A stretch of DNA of 57,655 nucleotides, from positions 1 through 57,655 of the forward strand of contig NZ_RHOD01000018.1 in assembly GCF_003946095.1 (NCBI RefSeq), in the 5' to 3' direction. The translations under genes were made by a program, and so were the position numbers. The notes under the pieces are model-generated. The model was not told where the DNA came from. It saw only the letters and a list, made by a program, of their open reading frames with translations, and did not search any database. Positions 37,065-44,633 of the stretch are shown one piece after another. Each line of letters begins with the position of its first letter. Position 1 is the stretch's first letter. Source of the DNA: Levilactobacillus lindianensis. GTDB lineage: Bacteria > Bacillota > Bacilli > Lactobacillales > Lactobacillaceae.

Positions 37065-38423
37065 GTGAAGATGAGTACAGGACAACGAAAAACCAAAGCA
37101 GTTGTTGGGGTCGTTAGTGCCATTGGGGCATTAGCAGCAGGTGCCACCATTACTGCAAATGCGGATACCGTTCAAGTTAAGGCCGGAGACACCGTTTGGG
37201 CTCTTTCACAGAAGCTAGGGGTTTCCATTCAGGATCTCGAAAAGCAGAATTCAATTGACAGTTCAACAGACATGATTTTTGTCGGTCAGAAATTACAAGT
37301 CAAGTCATCACAGAGCAAGCAAACAATTACGGTGAAGTCCGGGGATACGTTATGGGATCTTGCCCAGGCCTACCATGTTTCCGTGGCACAGCTACAAGCT
37401 GCCAACCACTTGTCAGGGGACATGTTGAGTGTCGGTCAGCAATTATCACTGCCTACCGGGGCTTCCAAGGCTGCTGATACCACGACGTCATCCACGTCGA
37501 CCACGCAACAGAGTCAGAGTACTGCCAAAGCCAATGCGGTTCAGGCTCAGATTGTAGCCGAACAACAAGCCGCTGCAGCCAAGCAACAGAAGCAACAAGC
37601 TGCCAGTGTCAGCGAGTCATCATCAAGTACAGCCACGACGAGTTCTTCGTCTACTGCTAGTACCGAGAAACACACACGCGCAGCTGTCGCCGAAACCACA
37701 CCCGTTTCGCAAGCCTCACAATCGTCTGCTAGCCAAAGCAGTCAGTCACAACCTAGCCAGTCAACGTCTAGTGTTGCTAGCCAATCTAGTGTGAGCCAAT
37801 CAAGTTCTAGTCAAGCGCAACCGGCTCAATCCAGCCAACAGAGTCAGACTAGTCAACAGACCAGTGTTAGCCAACCAGCTAGCTCTAGTCAAGCCCAGCA
37901 GACCACGCAAACTGGCAGCCAGAATGCGACAGCAACCAGCCAGACGAAGCGAATTAAGACGACCACGCAAGCAGCCGTTAAGAAGCAGGCACGTGTCCGT
38001 CAATCGACAACCACGACGACAACGAGTTCGTCATCAAGTGCTAAGACCAATACGAACTTATCCAGTGGTTCTGTGACTGGTTTGGCCTTGAAGCTGGCCT
38101 CAGCTAACATTCCTTACGTTTGGGGCGGATCTTCGCTCAGTGGGATGGACTGTTCTGGATTAGTGGCTTACGTTTACAAGAATGCATTAGGCGTGAACTT
38201 GCCACATAACACGGTTTCTCAAGAAGCCTTCGTGTCGAAGCACTCCGTGGGAACTGCTAAGCCTGGGGATATCCTCTTCTGGGGTAATTCTGGGGCAACG
38301 TATCACGATGCGATCTACTTAGGGAATAACCAATTCGTTGCTGCACCTGAACCAGGGGACAACGTGAAGGTTCAACAGATTAGCAAGTACTTTATGCCAT
38401 CATTTGCTGGGACATTGAAGTAG
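37065..38423 (+). CDS. Secreted LysM-NlpC/P60 peptidoglycan hydrolase (p60-like)
   Basis: A signal peptide (VVGVVSAIGALAAGATITAN, cleaved near ANA-D) is followed by two LysM domains (about residues 35-80 and 88-130) that bind peptidoglycan. A 200-residue linker, almost only S, Q, T and A, leads to a C-terminal NlpC/P60 domain. The catalytic residues are C363 (MDCSGL) and H414 (YHDAIYLG). The third site reads VAAPEPGD, with Ala where many relatives have His. It likely cleaves D-Glu to diamino acid bonds during cell separation. GTG 37065 has AAGGA 7 bases upstream. ATG 37071 is the alternative. Confidence 0.92.
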   Translation: MKMSTGQRKTKAVVGVVSAIGALAAGATITANADTVQVKAGDTVWALSQKLGVSIQDLEKQNSIDSSTDMIFVGQKLQVKSSQSKQTITVKSGDTLWDLAQAYHVSVAQLQAANHLSGDMLSVGQQLSLPTGASKAADTTTSSTSTTQQSQSTAKANAVQAQIVAEQQAAAAKQQKQQAASVSESSSSTATTSSSSTASTEKHTRAAVAETTPVSQASQSSASQSSQSQPSQSTSSVASQSSVSQSSSSQAQPAQSSQQSQTSQQTSVSQPASSSQAQQTTQTGSQNATATSQTKRIKTTTQAAVKKQARVRQSTTTTTTSSSSSAKTNTNLSSGSVTGLALKLASANIPYVWGGSSLSGMDCSGLVAYVYKNALGVNLPHNTVSQEAFVSKHSVGTAKPGDILFWGNSGATYHDAIYLGNNQFVAAPEPGDNVKVQQISKYFMPSFAGTLK

Positions 38424-38491
38424 ACTGTTGCGACCAGTTGCCGGTCATTTAGCCAGTTTTATTATTTCGTGAACAAAAGTTAAGAAAATCG

Positions 38492-38520
38492 TTAACAAAT
38501 CGACAGGCAAGTGGTATGAT
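38492..38520 (+). promoter_or_regulatory. Strong promoter of the small gene at 38584
   Basis: TTAACA (38492-38497), a 17-bp spacer and TGgTATGAT (38512-38520) give near-consensus -35 and extended -10 elements. It is one of the best promoters in the window. Confidence 0.75.
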
Positions 38521-38583
38521 TCCTTTTAGTCATTTATAGACGTGTTAAAAAATTCTATAGTTGGTTAAAGGAGTTGTTGAAGG

Positions 38584-38790
38584 ATGAGTAATCGAGTAGA
38601 GATTCTGGAAGAATATCGGCAAGCTAACAACCAGTTGGCGACATTAAAACGGAAGGAATCGGAGAGCATTCGTCCCACTGAGGACACTGTGCGGATTGAA
38701 CCCCATTACGGTGAAGAAATGACCTCACTGACGGATAAATGTGCTCAGCTGGACATGATTCTGGAAGCAATGGCTGCTTCGGAAGATTAA
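38584..38790 (+). CDS. Small soluble protein of unknown function
   Basis: A 68-residue protein, highly charged and probably helical, with hydrophobic spacing in VEILEEYRQANNQLATLKRK and LTDKCAQLDMILEAMAASED that could form a coiled coil. There is no signal peptide or membrane segment. AAAGGAG lies 9 bases before the ATG. It has a strong promoter of its own and a bidirectional terminator, so it is probably well expressed. I do not recognise a family. Confidence 0.75.
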   Translation: MSNRVEILEEYRQANNQLATLKRKESESIRPTEDTVRIEPHYGEEMTSLTDKCAQLDMILEAMAASED

Positions 38791-38815
38791 ACAAACAAAT
38801 ATTGGTTAAGATAGC

Positions 38816-38856
38816 CACGAAAAAGGTCAGGACCTAGTGTCCTGACCTTTTTCGTG
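38816..38856. terminator. Bidirectional terminator between convergent genes
   Basis: CACGAAAAAGGTCAGGAC (38816-38833) and GTCCTGACCTTTTTCGTG (38839-38856) are perfectly complementary over 18 bp with a 5-base loop. The T/A tracts in the stem serve both strands. It separates the 68-residue gene from the lipid kinase on the minus strand. Confidence 0.92.
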
Positions 38857-38862
38857 TTTTCG

Positions 38863-39831
38863 TTAAATTGTGATGTCGAACCAGAAGGGATATTGGGTAA
38901 CGCCGACGTAAACGTCGAAGAAGCGTCCACCCATCTCCTCGCCGTCTAATTGGCCGTATTCAATGGCCGGAACGGTGAGGTGGACATTCGATGCCTTCGA
39001 TGCCTGATAGTAGTGAACGGCCTTAGACGTCAAATGACGCTTAAATACGAGGCGTAAGGCCAACCAGAGTAGTTTGAAGAAATTAGGTTTTTCGATGACG
39101 ACCAAATGGAGCTGATGGTCGTGAACCGTGGCCCCCGGGGCAATACCCACACCACCTCCGAAGTAGGGATGGTTGGTGGTGGTCACTAGAAAGGCGTTGG
39201 GATAGATATCTCGCTGATTGCCGACGTGAACCGTCAGAGTAAAGCCGGTCTGATTGTAGTAAACACTCAGTGCTGAAGCCAGATAGGAAAGGGAGCCCAG
39301 GTGATGCTTATTCAACCAGACCTTGGCTTTGGATTGATTGGCTTGGGAGATGATGGCGGCGTCAAAGCCAATCCCAAGATTGTTCGTAAAGACGCCACGT
39401 TCCTGCTTGATGGTTTCGTCATAGCTGCCGATGTCGATATCGGTTGCATGAGTGCATTGGGTGACTTGCTTTAGAGCCGTTTGCCAATCCATGGCCATAC
39501 CCACGCCTCTGGCGAAATCGTTTCCCGAACCGATCGGGATATAGGCCACCGGAATTCGGTAATGGCGGGGGAAACGTGTGAGCCCGTTGATGGCTTGGTG
39601 TAGGGTGCCATCACCGCCTACTGCCAGGACCACCCAATCTTGATGCGGGGTATCTGGCAATTGCTTCGCGAATTGTTCACTCAAGAGTACGGCGTGATTT
39701 GGGTACTCCGAAACAGCCACTTCGTAGGAGACCGCAGCGGCGTCAAGCTGTTGTTTGATAGCGGGCCAGACCTCTTTGGCGTGGCCACTACCCGCGTGTT
39801 CATTTAGGATGATATAGAACTGGACACTCAC
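38863..39831 (-). CDS. Diacylglycerol kinase family lipid kinase
   Basis: The N-terminal DAGK catalytic domain has the nucleotide motif VGGDGTLHQAINGL (GGDGT at 72-76) and IPIGSGNDFARGVG, both diagnostic of the DgkB/YegS/BmrU family. FFDVYVGVTQYPF closes the C-terminal domain. The family phosphorylates diacylglycerol or related lipids at the membrane. The exact substrate is not clear, since DgkB and YegS/BmrU-type members differ. The length of 322 residues is usual. AGGAGAAG lies just before the ATG on the minus strand. Its downstream side ends at the 18-bp bidirectional terminator. Confidence 0.9.
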   Translation of the reverse strand: MSVQFYIILNEHAGSGHAKEVWPAIKQQLDAAAVSYEVAVSEYPNHAVLLSEQFAKQLPDTPHQDWVVLAVGGDGTLHQAINGLTRFPRHYRIPVAYIPIGSGNDFARGVGMAMDWQTALKQVTQCTHATDIDIGSYDETIKQERGVFTNNLGIGFDAAIISQANQSKAKVWLNKHHLGSLSYLASALSVYYNQTGFTLTVHVGNQRDIYPNAFLVTTTNHPYFGGGVGIAPGATVHDHQLHLVVIEKPNFFKLLWLALRLVFKRHLTSKAVHYYQASKASNVHLTVPAIEYGQLDGEEMGGRFFDVYVGVTQYPFWFDITI

Positions 39832-39942
39832 CGTACTTCTCCTCTCAATGATTAATCTTAACCATTATAAACGAAAACCGTTTGACTGCCTAGTCATTCT
39901 CCTGGAACTTTCCATTGTCGTAAGAAACGGGGCAAATTGGGC

Positions 39943-40350
39943 GACGAATTTACAATTGAAGTACAACACTAATTGAATAAAAAGACCCATAGCTTGACCA
40001 AATCGGCGAGCCTGTTCTAGTGACAACGGTAGAGCGACTAACGCGATACACTTTGGTTCAAAAGGCCAAACGAAAGGACGGTTGATCAGCGAATGAAGCC
40101 CTTACAGCAATTTCTAAAGAATGTGTTCTTTCACTGACTCCGGACCATGGCACAGAATTTTTGGACTTAGCGAAAATCCTTGAAAACTTGGTGTGACGGT
40201 CTACTGGCCGAATACTTTCCTAAAAATAAAAACCTAAAACCGCGGACGGACGAGAATATTAGGAACTGTAAATAGTAGCTAAACCACCGTACCTCTGAAG
40301 AGGTTTTATTTGATAAAGTGTTGCGCTTGGTTTGACAATTTGTCAGTTCA
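39943..40350 (+). mobile_element. Decayed IS30-family insertion sequence
   Basis: The left end GACGAATTTACAATTGAAG (39945-39963) and the right end, read on the other strand as GACAAATTGTCAAACCAAG, are related terminal repeats. Between them the plus strand encodes scattered pieces of an IS30 transposase in order: TTVERLTRYTLVQKAKRKDG, LTPDHGTEFLDLAKI, GVTVYWPN, YFPKNKNLKPRTDENIR and TSEEVLFDKVLRLV. The N-terminal half, the segment between VYWPN and YFPKN, and codons near LNH are missing. Stops and frame changes separate the pieces. The copy is about 0.4 kb against about 1 kb for a full element. The gap 39832-39942 shows nothing else I can support. Confidence 0.9.
39998..40335 (+). pseudogene. 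IS30-family transposase remnant (DDE domain fragments)
   Basis: Reading starts near GEPVLVTTVERLTRY and meets a TGA after KRKDG. It continues through SANEALTAISKECVLSLTPD and HGTEFLDLAKILEN, then shifts frame into GVTVYWPN, shifts again into YFPKNK, and meets two TAG codons before LNHRTSEEVLFDKVLRLV and the natural TGA at 40333-40335. The TPDHGTEF segment carries the second catalytic Asp of the DDE triad. The pattern is of internal deletions plus point stops. It cannot make an active enzyme. Confidence 0.88.
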
Positions 40351-40360
40351 AAATTAAACT
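40332..40360 (+). promoter_or_regulatory. Hybrid promoter: outward IS30-end -35 with TAAACT -10
   Basis: A consensus TTGACA (40332-40337) lies in the right terminal repeat of the IS remnant. Exactly 17 bp away is TAAACT (40355-40360), a -10 shared with the mraZ, ftsA and mnmA promoters here. It points at the 142-residue gene with a leader of about 105 bases. That leader holds GGTATCCCTGA (40376-40386), which pairs with TCAGGGAATCC (40427-40437). Confidence 0.65.
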
Positions 40361-40470
40361 TTTATTATGTGTAAAGGTATCCCTGATTATAAGGCTAGAT
40401 TGCTTGCCCCATATTCTAATGTATTGTCAGGGAATCCTAGAAATATCATTTTAGTGAGTTAGGAGAAATT

Positions 40471-40899
40471 ATGACGAAAGCACCCATTTTCATTGTTGAA
40501 GTAGAACCAGACATGCAAGTTAAGGTCAAAAAGCAACCGGTGCAAGACGACGTTTCACTGGCTATGCTAGGAATGTCATATTGCAACTTTCTGACTATGA
40601 CTCAAGCAAAAGTTAGTACCATTGGTAGTGCGCTTGAAAAGACACATGCCGACGGTCCCAATGTCGAGCCGTTCGAGCATACAAGAACTCTTGAAGTTGG
40701 TGTCGACACAGGAAGTGGAGAGGTTTACGCTAAGGGCAAAGACATGACAACCGATGAAATCCTTTCTTTAATCGGCATGTTCTTAGTCAAGGAGTTCTAT
40801 GGCAGTCTTGTGTCCAGTACAACTGACTTACAGAGCTATATGGAAAGCACGATTAAAATTTATCAGGGCATGAATTCAGAAGCTCAATTCAACTGGTAG
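40471..40899 (+). CDS. Orphan 142-residue protein of unknown function
   Basis: TTAGGAG is 6-7 bases before the ATG, so the gene is probably translated. The protein is mixed alpha/beta in appearance, with an opening strand-like stretch APIFIVEVEPDMQVKVKKQP, a charged middle (EPFEHTRTLEVGVDTGSG) and a C-terminal helical part (TTDEILSLIGMFLVKEFYG). There is no signal peptide, no clear membrane segment and no motif I recognise. The gene is more AT-rich than its neighbours and is flanked by IS30-derived ends in opposite orientation, which suggests acquisition. It has its own likely promoter and a strong terminator. Confidence 0.8.
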   Translation: MTKAPIFIVEVEPDMQVKVKKQPVQDDVSLAMLGMSYCNFLTMTQAKVSTIGSALEKTHADGPNVEPFEHTRTLEVGVDTGSGEVYAKGKDMTTDEILSLIGMFLVKEFYGSLVSSTTDLQSYMESTIKIYQGMNSEAQFNW

Positions 40900-40909
40900 A
40901 AAAAATACT

Positions 40910-40976
40910 AAACTTAGAGGCATAAGAGTTATCCGCTGGGATGCCCTTATGCCTCTAAGCTTAGCATTTTTATTTT
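40910..40976 (+). terminator. Rho-independent terminator of the orphan gene
   Basis: CTTAGAGGCATAAG (40913-40926) and CTTATGCCTCTAAG (40946-40959) pair perfectly over 14 bp, and CTAA/TTAG extends the stem. TTTTTATTTT follows. An IS30-type end begins a few bases further on. Confidence 0.88.
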
Positions 40977-40977
40977 G

Positions 40978-41031
40978 TGGCGAATTGTAAAACCAAGTAC
41001 AAGAGTTTATCAAATAAAACCTCTTTTAAAA
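40978..41031 (-). mobile_element. IS30-family terminal fragment, inverted
   Basis: Read on the minus strand, this encodes EVLFDKLLYLV and then the terminal repeat GTTTTACAATTCGCC. It matches the 3' end of the remnant at 40300-40347 (EVLFDKVLRLV, then TTTGACAATTTGTC) in the opposite orientation. No more of the element is recognisable. The remaining bases to 41123 show no gene I can support. Confidence 0.8.
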
Positions 41032-41123
41032 TGCACTGGTCTAGAATCGTTGTCATACGATGATTTGATCGCCGCTGACAGTTTTTAGTCCACTCATTTG
41101 TCCGCAATTAAGAGTAGGGGATG

Positions 41124-41157
41124 AAAAAAAGCACCTGAGAACGAGTCTCAGATGCCT
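41124..41157 (-). terminator. Rho-independent terminator of rnjA
   Basis: On the minus strand, GGCATCTGAGA pairs with CTCAGGTGC around a short loop and runs into T7. It begins 9 bases after the rnjA stop. Confidence 0.9.
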
Positions 41158-41165
41158 TTCGTAAA

Positions 41166-42845
41166 TTACTTGGTCATAATAAACATTGGTAAAATCATTG
41201 GGTGACGTTCAGTCTTCGCAAAGAGGAAGTTCTGAAGGTCATCAATGACCGCGTTACGAATGGAAGCCTCGGTAGCCTTCGGATTACGCATGGCTCTGCG
41301 AATCGTCTGGAAGACCCGCCGACGACCTTCATTGAGTAACTCGCCAGACTCTCGCATGTAAACAAAGCCACGAGAGAGAAGGTCAGGACCGGCCTTGATT
41401 TCTTGGTTCTTCAGGTCGATAGTGGCCACAACGACCACGAGTCCTTCTTCGGAAAGTAATTGACGGTCGCGTAAGACGACGTTACCAATATCACCGATTC
41501 CGGAACCGTCGATGTAGACGTCACCGGCACTGAAATGACCCGCAACACGGGCGGAATCCTTGGTCAGAGCTAAGACATCCCCATTTTGGAGGATGAAGCT
41601 ATGGTCGAGAGGGACACCACATTGTTCGGCCAATTCGGTATGAATCTTTAACATCCGGTATTCCCCGTGAATTGGCATGAAGAATTTCGGTTGCATCAGC
41701 CGGAGCATCAGCTTCTGTTCTTCTTGACCACCATGTCCAGAGGTATGGATGTTGTTAACCTTCCCGTGAATGACGTTGGCGCCGGCTTCTTCCAGTTCGT
41801 TAATGACCCGGTTTACGGAAATCGTGTTACCAGGGATTGGGTTACTGGAGAAGACCACGGTGTCACCAGGTTGAATTGAAATCTGACGGTGAGTACCGTT
41901 AGCGATCCGTGAAAGGGCCGCCATGGGTTCACCTTGAGAACCGGTACAAAGAATCATAACCTTGTTGGCTGGCAGGGAGCGAATGGCATTGGCATCGACT
42001 AACGCTTCGTCAGGGATGTTCAAGTAGCCTAGTTCACGACCGTTTACGATCGCTGCTTCCATGGAGCGACCGAACACCGCGATCTTACGACCATGGGCGA
42101 GGGCAGTTTCACAGGCCGTTTCAATCCGTGAGATGTTTGACGCGAAGGTGGCAAAGATAACCCGACCTTCAACTTGATCAAAGATCTTACGAATTGACTT
42201 GCCAACCCATTTTTCAGACTTGGTCCAGATTGGACGCTCGGCGTTCGTGCTATCAGACATCAAGCACAAAACACCGTCGGCTCCCAACTTGGCCATCTTT
42301 TGAAGATCAGGCGGCTGATTGGTAACGGGCGTCAGATCGAACTTATAGTCCCCAGTTTCCACGATGGTTCCGACCGGGGTGTGCACGGCAATTCCTAAAG
42401 TATCGGGAATGGAGTGGGTCGTCCGGAAGAAGGTCACACTCATCTTCCGAAACTTCAGCACAGTATCATCGTCAATTGTGTGTAACTCAGTCGATTTAAG
42501 TAATCCGTGTTCTTCAAGCTTGTTCTTAATCAACGCTAAGGCTAACGGACCGGCATAAACCGGAACGTTAAGGGCCTTGAGTAGATACGGGATACCGCCA
42601 ATATGGTCTTCGTGGCCGTGGGTGATCACTAGCGCCTTGATCTTGGATTGGTTTTCAACGAGGTATTGATAATCGGGGATGACATAATCGATCCCTAATA
42701 GTTCGTCTTCAGGAAACTTGATTCCGGCATCGATCAGAATAATTTCATCCTGAAATTGGATACCGTAAGTGTTTTTCCCGATTTCACCAAGTCCACCCAC
42801 GCCAAAGATAGCGGTCTCGTTATTTTTGACGTTTAACTTGTTCAT
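41166..42845 (-). CDS. rnjA: Ribonuclease J (RNase J1 type)
   Basis: RNase J is the 5'-3' exonuclease and endonuclease central to mRNA decay and rRNA maturation in Gram-positives. The metallo-beta-lactamase motif [10 protein letters not shown] gives zinc ligands H76, H78, D80 and H81. The beta-CASP region contains [20 protein letters not shown] and [15 protein letters not shown]. The length of 559 residues matches RNase J1. The ATG overlaps the rpoY stop (ATGA), so the two are translationally coupled. This rpoY-rnjA order is the Firmicute norm. Confidence 0.96.
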   Translation of the reverse strand: MNKLNVKNNETAIFGVGGLGEIGKNTYGIQFQDEIILIDAGIKFPEDELLGIDYVIPDYQYLVENQSKIKALVITHGHEDHIGGIPYLLKALNVPVYAGPLALALIKNKLEEHGLLKSTELHTIDDDTVLKFRKMSVTFFRTTHSIPDTLGIAVHTPVGTIVETGDYKFDLTPVTNQPPDLQKMAKLGADGVLCLMSDSTNAERPIWTKSEKWVGKSIRKIFDQVEGRVIFATFASNISRIETACETALAHGRKIAVFGRSMEAAIVNGRELGYLNIPDEALVDANAIRSLPANKVMILCTGSQGEPMAALSRIANGTHRQISIQPGDTVVFSSNPIPGNTISVNRVINELEEAGANVIHGKVNNIHTSGHGGQEEQKLMLRLMQPKFFMPIHGEYRMLKIHTELAEQCGVPLDHSFILQNGDVLALTKDSARVAGHFSAGDVYIDGSGIGDIGNVVLRDRQLLSEEGLVVVVATIDLKNQEIKAGPDLLSRGFVYMRESGELLNEGRRRVFQTIRRAMRNPKATEASIRNAVIDDLQNFLFAKTERHPMILPMFIMTK

Positions 42846-43060
42846 TCACTGAACTCCGTTAATTTGTAATTCGGATTCTGTTGTTCGTAAGCCAAGGTCT
42901 TACCTTCCATGGCTTCAATGAATTCGATGTTATGGTCCGTGTGGGCCTCAACTTGGGCGCGGGCTTCAACTTCGGTGTCCGCTTCCAAATAGAGAGAATG
43001 GGTTTCCTCGCGCTTAGGATTCCGTTTTTTATCGTTTTGATAATAAACTTTATAAATCAC
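42842..43060 (-). CDS. rpoY: RNA polymerase epsilon subunit RpoY
   Basis: RpoY (DUF1447) is a small subunit of Firmicute RNA polymerase. The protein starts [20 protein letters not shown] and continues [20 protein letters not shown], the family pattern. GTG 43060 follows AAAGGAG by 8-9 bases and gives 72 residues, the normal size. An in-frame ATG at 43114 with its own AAGGA site would add 18 residues that cover a leader hairpin. It overlaps rnjA by 4 bases. Confidence 0.93.
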   Translation of the reverse strand: MIYKVYYQNDKKRNPKREETHSLYLEADTEVEARAQVEAHTDHNIEFIEAMEGKTLAYEQQNPNYKLTEFSE

Positions 43061-43159
43061 TGACAAAACTCCTTTAAAAAAATAATTTAATTCACCATTA
43101 GAGAGGTGAATCATTTATGTCCTTCCGAACTGCGGGTTGCTTACACAACAATTAGCACA

Positions 43160-43168
43160 ATTTTAGCA
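43160..43168 (-). promoter_or_regulatory. rpoY-rnjA promoter
   Basis: On the minus strand, TGcTAAAAT is an extended -10. No strong -35 is visible. It is divergent from the promoter at 43213. The transcript leader contains ATTCACC/GGTGAAT (43092-43113 region) and then a T-rich stretch before the rpoY ribosome site. Confidence 0.5.
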
Positions 43169-43212
43169 TAGTTTCAGGTGATTGTATAGAATTACCCCTA
43201 GACCGAAAAACA

Positions 43213-43221
43213 TGCTATGAT
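43213..43221 (+). promoter_or_regulatory. Extended -10 promoter of the 164-residue membrane protein gene
   Basis: TGcTATGAT, with no good -35. It lies 20 bases before the ribosome site GGAGGAG. Confidence 0.5.
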
Positions 43222-43253
43222 TAAGCTAACGCGAAGTGAACGGAGGAGACGCC

Positions 43254-43748
43254 ATGGCATTAATAATAGAAATAATCATTGGGATTATCATTGCCATTGT
43301 AGTTTACGAAATGATTCACCGGATGATTGTCCAACGAGCCACGCGAATTGTCCGGCGATCGGCTCAATATGATACCGATATGGCGGTTAAGGCCGCGCTA
43401 CAACGGTTGGTTAATGACCAGGTGCTGAGTGAGTCCGAGGCCCAGATTCGACAGGCGGAGACCGTGGCGGATGTTTGGGGCCGCGGTGTCATGGCCTTCG
43501 AGTACAGCTTGCCGGCTGCAATGGATACTGAGCGGCGGCTCCCCGAATTGGAACGAGCCTTGAATACCGCGTTGGCCAGCTATAGTGCCGACCATCAGAT
43601 CAAGTCAATGGGGACCGGTTCGGCCTTCATCGTCAGCGATATCTGGGAGTATGAGAGTCAACTCCATTTAGACGTTGCCTATTTAATGAATGAATCGACA
43701 GTTGAGTACTTAAAGGATTTAAAAAAATTAAATGATCCGGCTGTGTAA
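43254..43748 (+). CDS. N-terminally anchored membrane protein, unknown function
   Basis: ATG 43254 is 6 bases after GGAGGAG (43241-43247). A GTG at 43236 lies ahead of that site and is rejected. One membrane segment (ALIIEIIIGIIIAIVVYEMI, residues 2-21) is followed by a basic stretch and about 135 residues of mixed, mainly helical sequence with no motif I know. The cytoplasmic side is likely to hold the soluble domain, because the basic residues follow the segment. It is transcribed divergently from rpoY and converges on def across a bidirectional terminator. Confidence 0.8.
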   Translation: MALIIEIIIGIIIAIVVYEMIHRMIVQRATRIVRRSAQYDTDMAVKAALQRLVNDQVLSESEAQIRQAETVADVWGRGVMAFEYSLPAAMDTERRLPELERALNTALASYSADHQIKSMGTGSAFIVSDIWEYESQLHLDVAYLMNESTVEYLKDLKKLNDPAV

Positions 43749-43756
43749 TTAGCCAC

Positions 43757-43794
43757 AAAAAAACTCTGAGGATTTGATGCCTCAGAGTTTTTTT
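43757..43794. terminator. Bidirectional terminator between convergent genes
   Basis: AAAAAAACTCTGAGG (43757-43771) and CCTCAGAGTTTTTTT (43780-43794) are perfectly complementary, giving T7 on both strands. Confidence 0.93.
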
Positions 43795-43796
43795 AA

Positions 43797-44357
43797 TTAA
43801 TCAATCATAATGGTATCTTCATCGCGACTGAATGGTTGGTCTTTATTGATGTGATCGTAGAAGAGCATCCCGTGGAGATGGTCAATCTCGTGTTGGCAAA
43901 CGATAGCGGGATAGTTTTTCAAGCGAACTTGGTGTTTCTCACCATTGACGTCATAGTAACGCAAGGTGATCCGATCATGACGGGGAACGAATCCAGGGAC
44001 GTCCTTGTCCACGGAGAGACAGCCTTCACCCTCGGTTAAGGCACCTTGTTGAACGGATTCCGACACGATGACGGGGTTGATAATCACGTCCGTGAAAGGC
44101 GACTTGCCGTTTTCTTCTGGAGCGGGTACCAGGACAGAAGCCATTTTCTTAGAAACCCCAACTTGCGGGGCAGCTAGACCAACGCCAGCCCGTAGGCCGA
44201 ATTTCTTACATTGTTCGGGATCTTGGGAAACCACGAGGTATTCCATGAGGTCTTTAGCGAGTTGTTGGTCTTCTTCAGAGAGCGGGAACACGACGTCTGC
44301 GGCTTCTTGACGTAGAACGGGGTCACCATCTCTAACAATATCTTTCATGAGAAACAC
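43797..44357 (-). CDS. def: Peptide deformylase
   Basis: Def removes the N-formyl group from new proteins. All three metal-enzyme motifs are present: [16 protein letters not shown] and HEIDHLHG. The insert between motifs 1 and 2 marks a Gram-positive type II enzyme. I chose GTG 44357 because GGAGG is then 8 bases upstream. The ATG at 44363 is only 2 bases from that site. This gives 186 residues ([16 protein letters not shown]...). It ends at the bidirectional terminator. Confidence 0.95.
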   Translation of the reverse strand: MFLMKDIVRDGDPVLRQEAADVVFPLSEEDQQLAKDLMEYLVVSQDPEQCKKFGLRAGVGLAAPQVGVSKKMASVLVPAPEENGKSPFTDVIINPVIVSESVQQGALTEGEGCLSVDKDVPGFVPRHDRITLRYYDVNGEKHQVRLKNYPAIVCQHEIDHLHGMLFYDHINKDQPFSRDEDTIMID

Positions 44358-44394
44358 GAGCATTACCTCCGAAATTTAATCATAATTACTTTGT

Positions 44395-44403
44395 ATTTTA
44401 ACA
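44395..44403 (-). promoter_or_regulatory. def promoter
   Basis: On the minus strand, TGtTAAAAT is an extended -10. It is embedded in a short dyad, TTGTAT...ATACAA. No strong -35 is seen. Confidence 0.45.
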
Positions 44404-44482
44404 TACAACCAGTGGAAAATGAAACGGTTAGAAAATGGTTTCTTAACTAAAAAAATCAAGAAAAAGGGTGATCACAAGCAGA

Positions 44483-44500
44483 ATGTGAAAAGTAGCACAA
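44483..44500 (+). promoter_or_regulatory. Rex-like operator upstream of pdhA
   Basis: ATGTGAAAAGTAGCACAA keeps 10 of the 12 arm positions of the Rex consensus TTGTGA-N6-TCACAA. Rex is the NADH/NAD sensor of Gram-positives and controls fermentation genes, so a site in front of pyruvate dehydrogenase makes sense. A hairpin CCCTTT...AAAGGG follows. The match is partial. Confidence 0.4.
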
Positions 44501-44527
44501 ACCCTTTATTCACATGAATGAAAGGGC

Positions 44528-44556
44528 TTGCAAGAGGTGTGAAAAAATGGTACTTT
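44528..44556 (+). promoter_or_regulatory. pdh operon promoter
   Basis: TTGCAA (44528-44533), a 17-bp spacer and TACTTT (44551-44556) preceded by TGg. TGTGAAAA occurs both in the Rex-like site and again at 44539, inside the spacer. Confidence 0.5.
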
Positions 44557-44633
44557 ATAACTGTAGTCAGGAAACGCACAGTTAACTCACTCTTGTTAAC
44601 AATTTCATATCAAGTGAAAGGAAAGTGTTACTT

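Noticed and set aside
37606-38030. Serine/glutamine-rich stretch in the p60-like gene as a tandem DNA repeat
   Set aside because: The codons vary and no unit repeats exactly. It is a low-complexity protein linker, not a tandem array.
41041-41123. Further IS or gene remnant right of the inverted IS30 end
   Set aside because: The bases give no open frame or motif I can match to IS30 or any gene. The element is recognisable only to about 41031.
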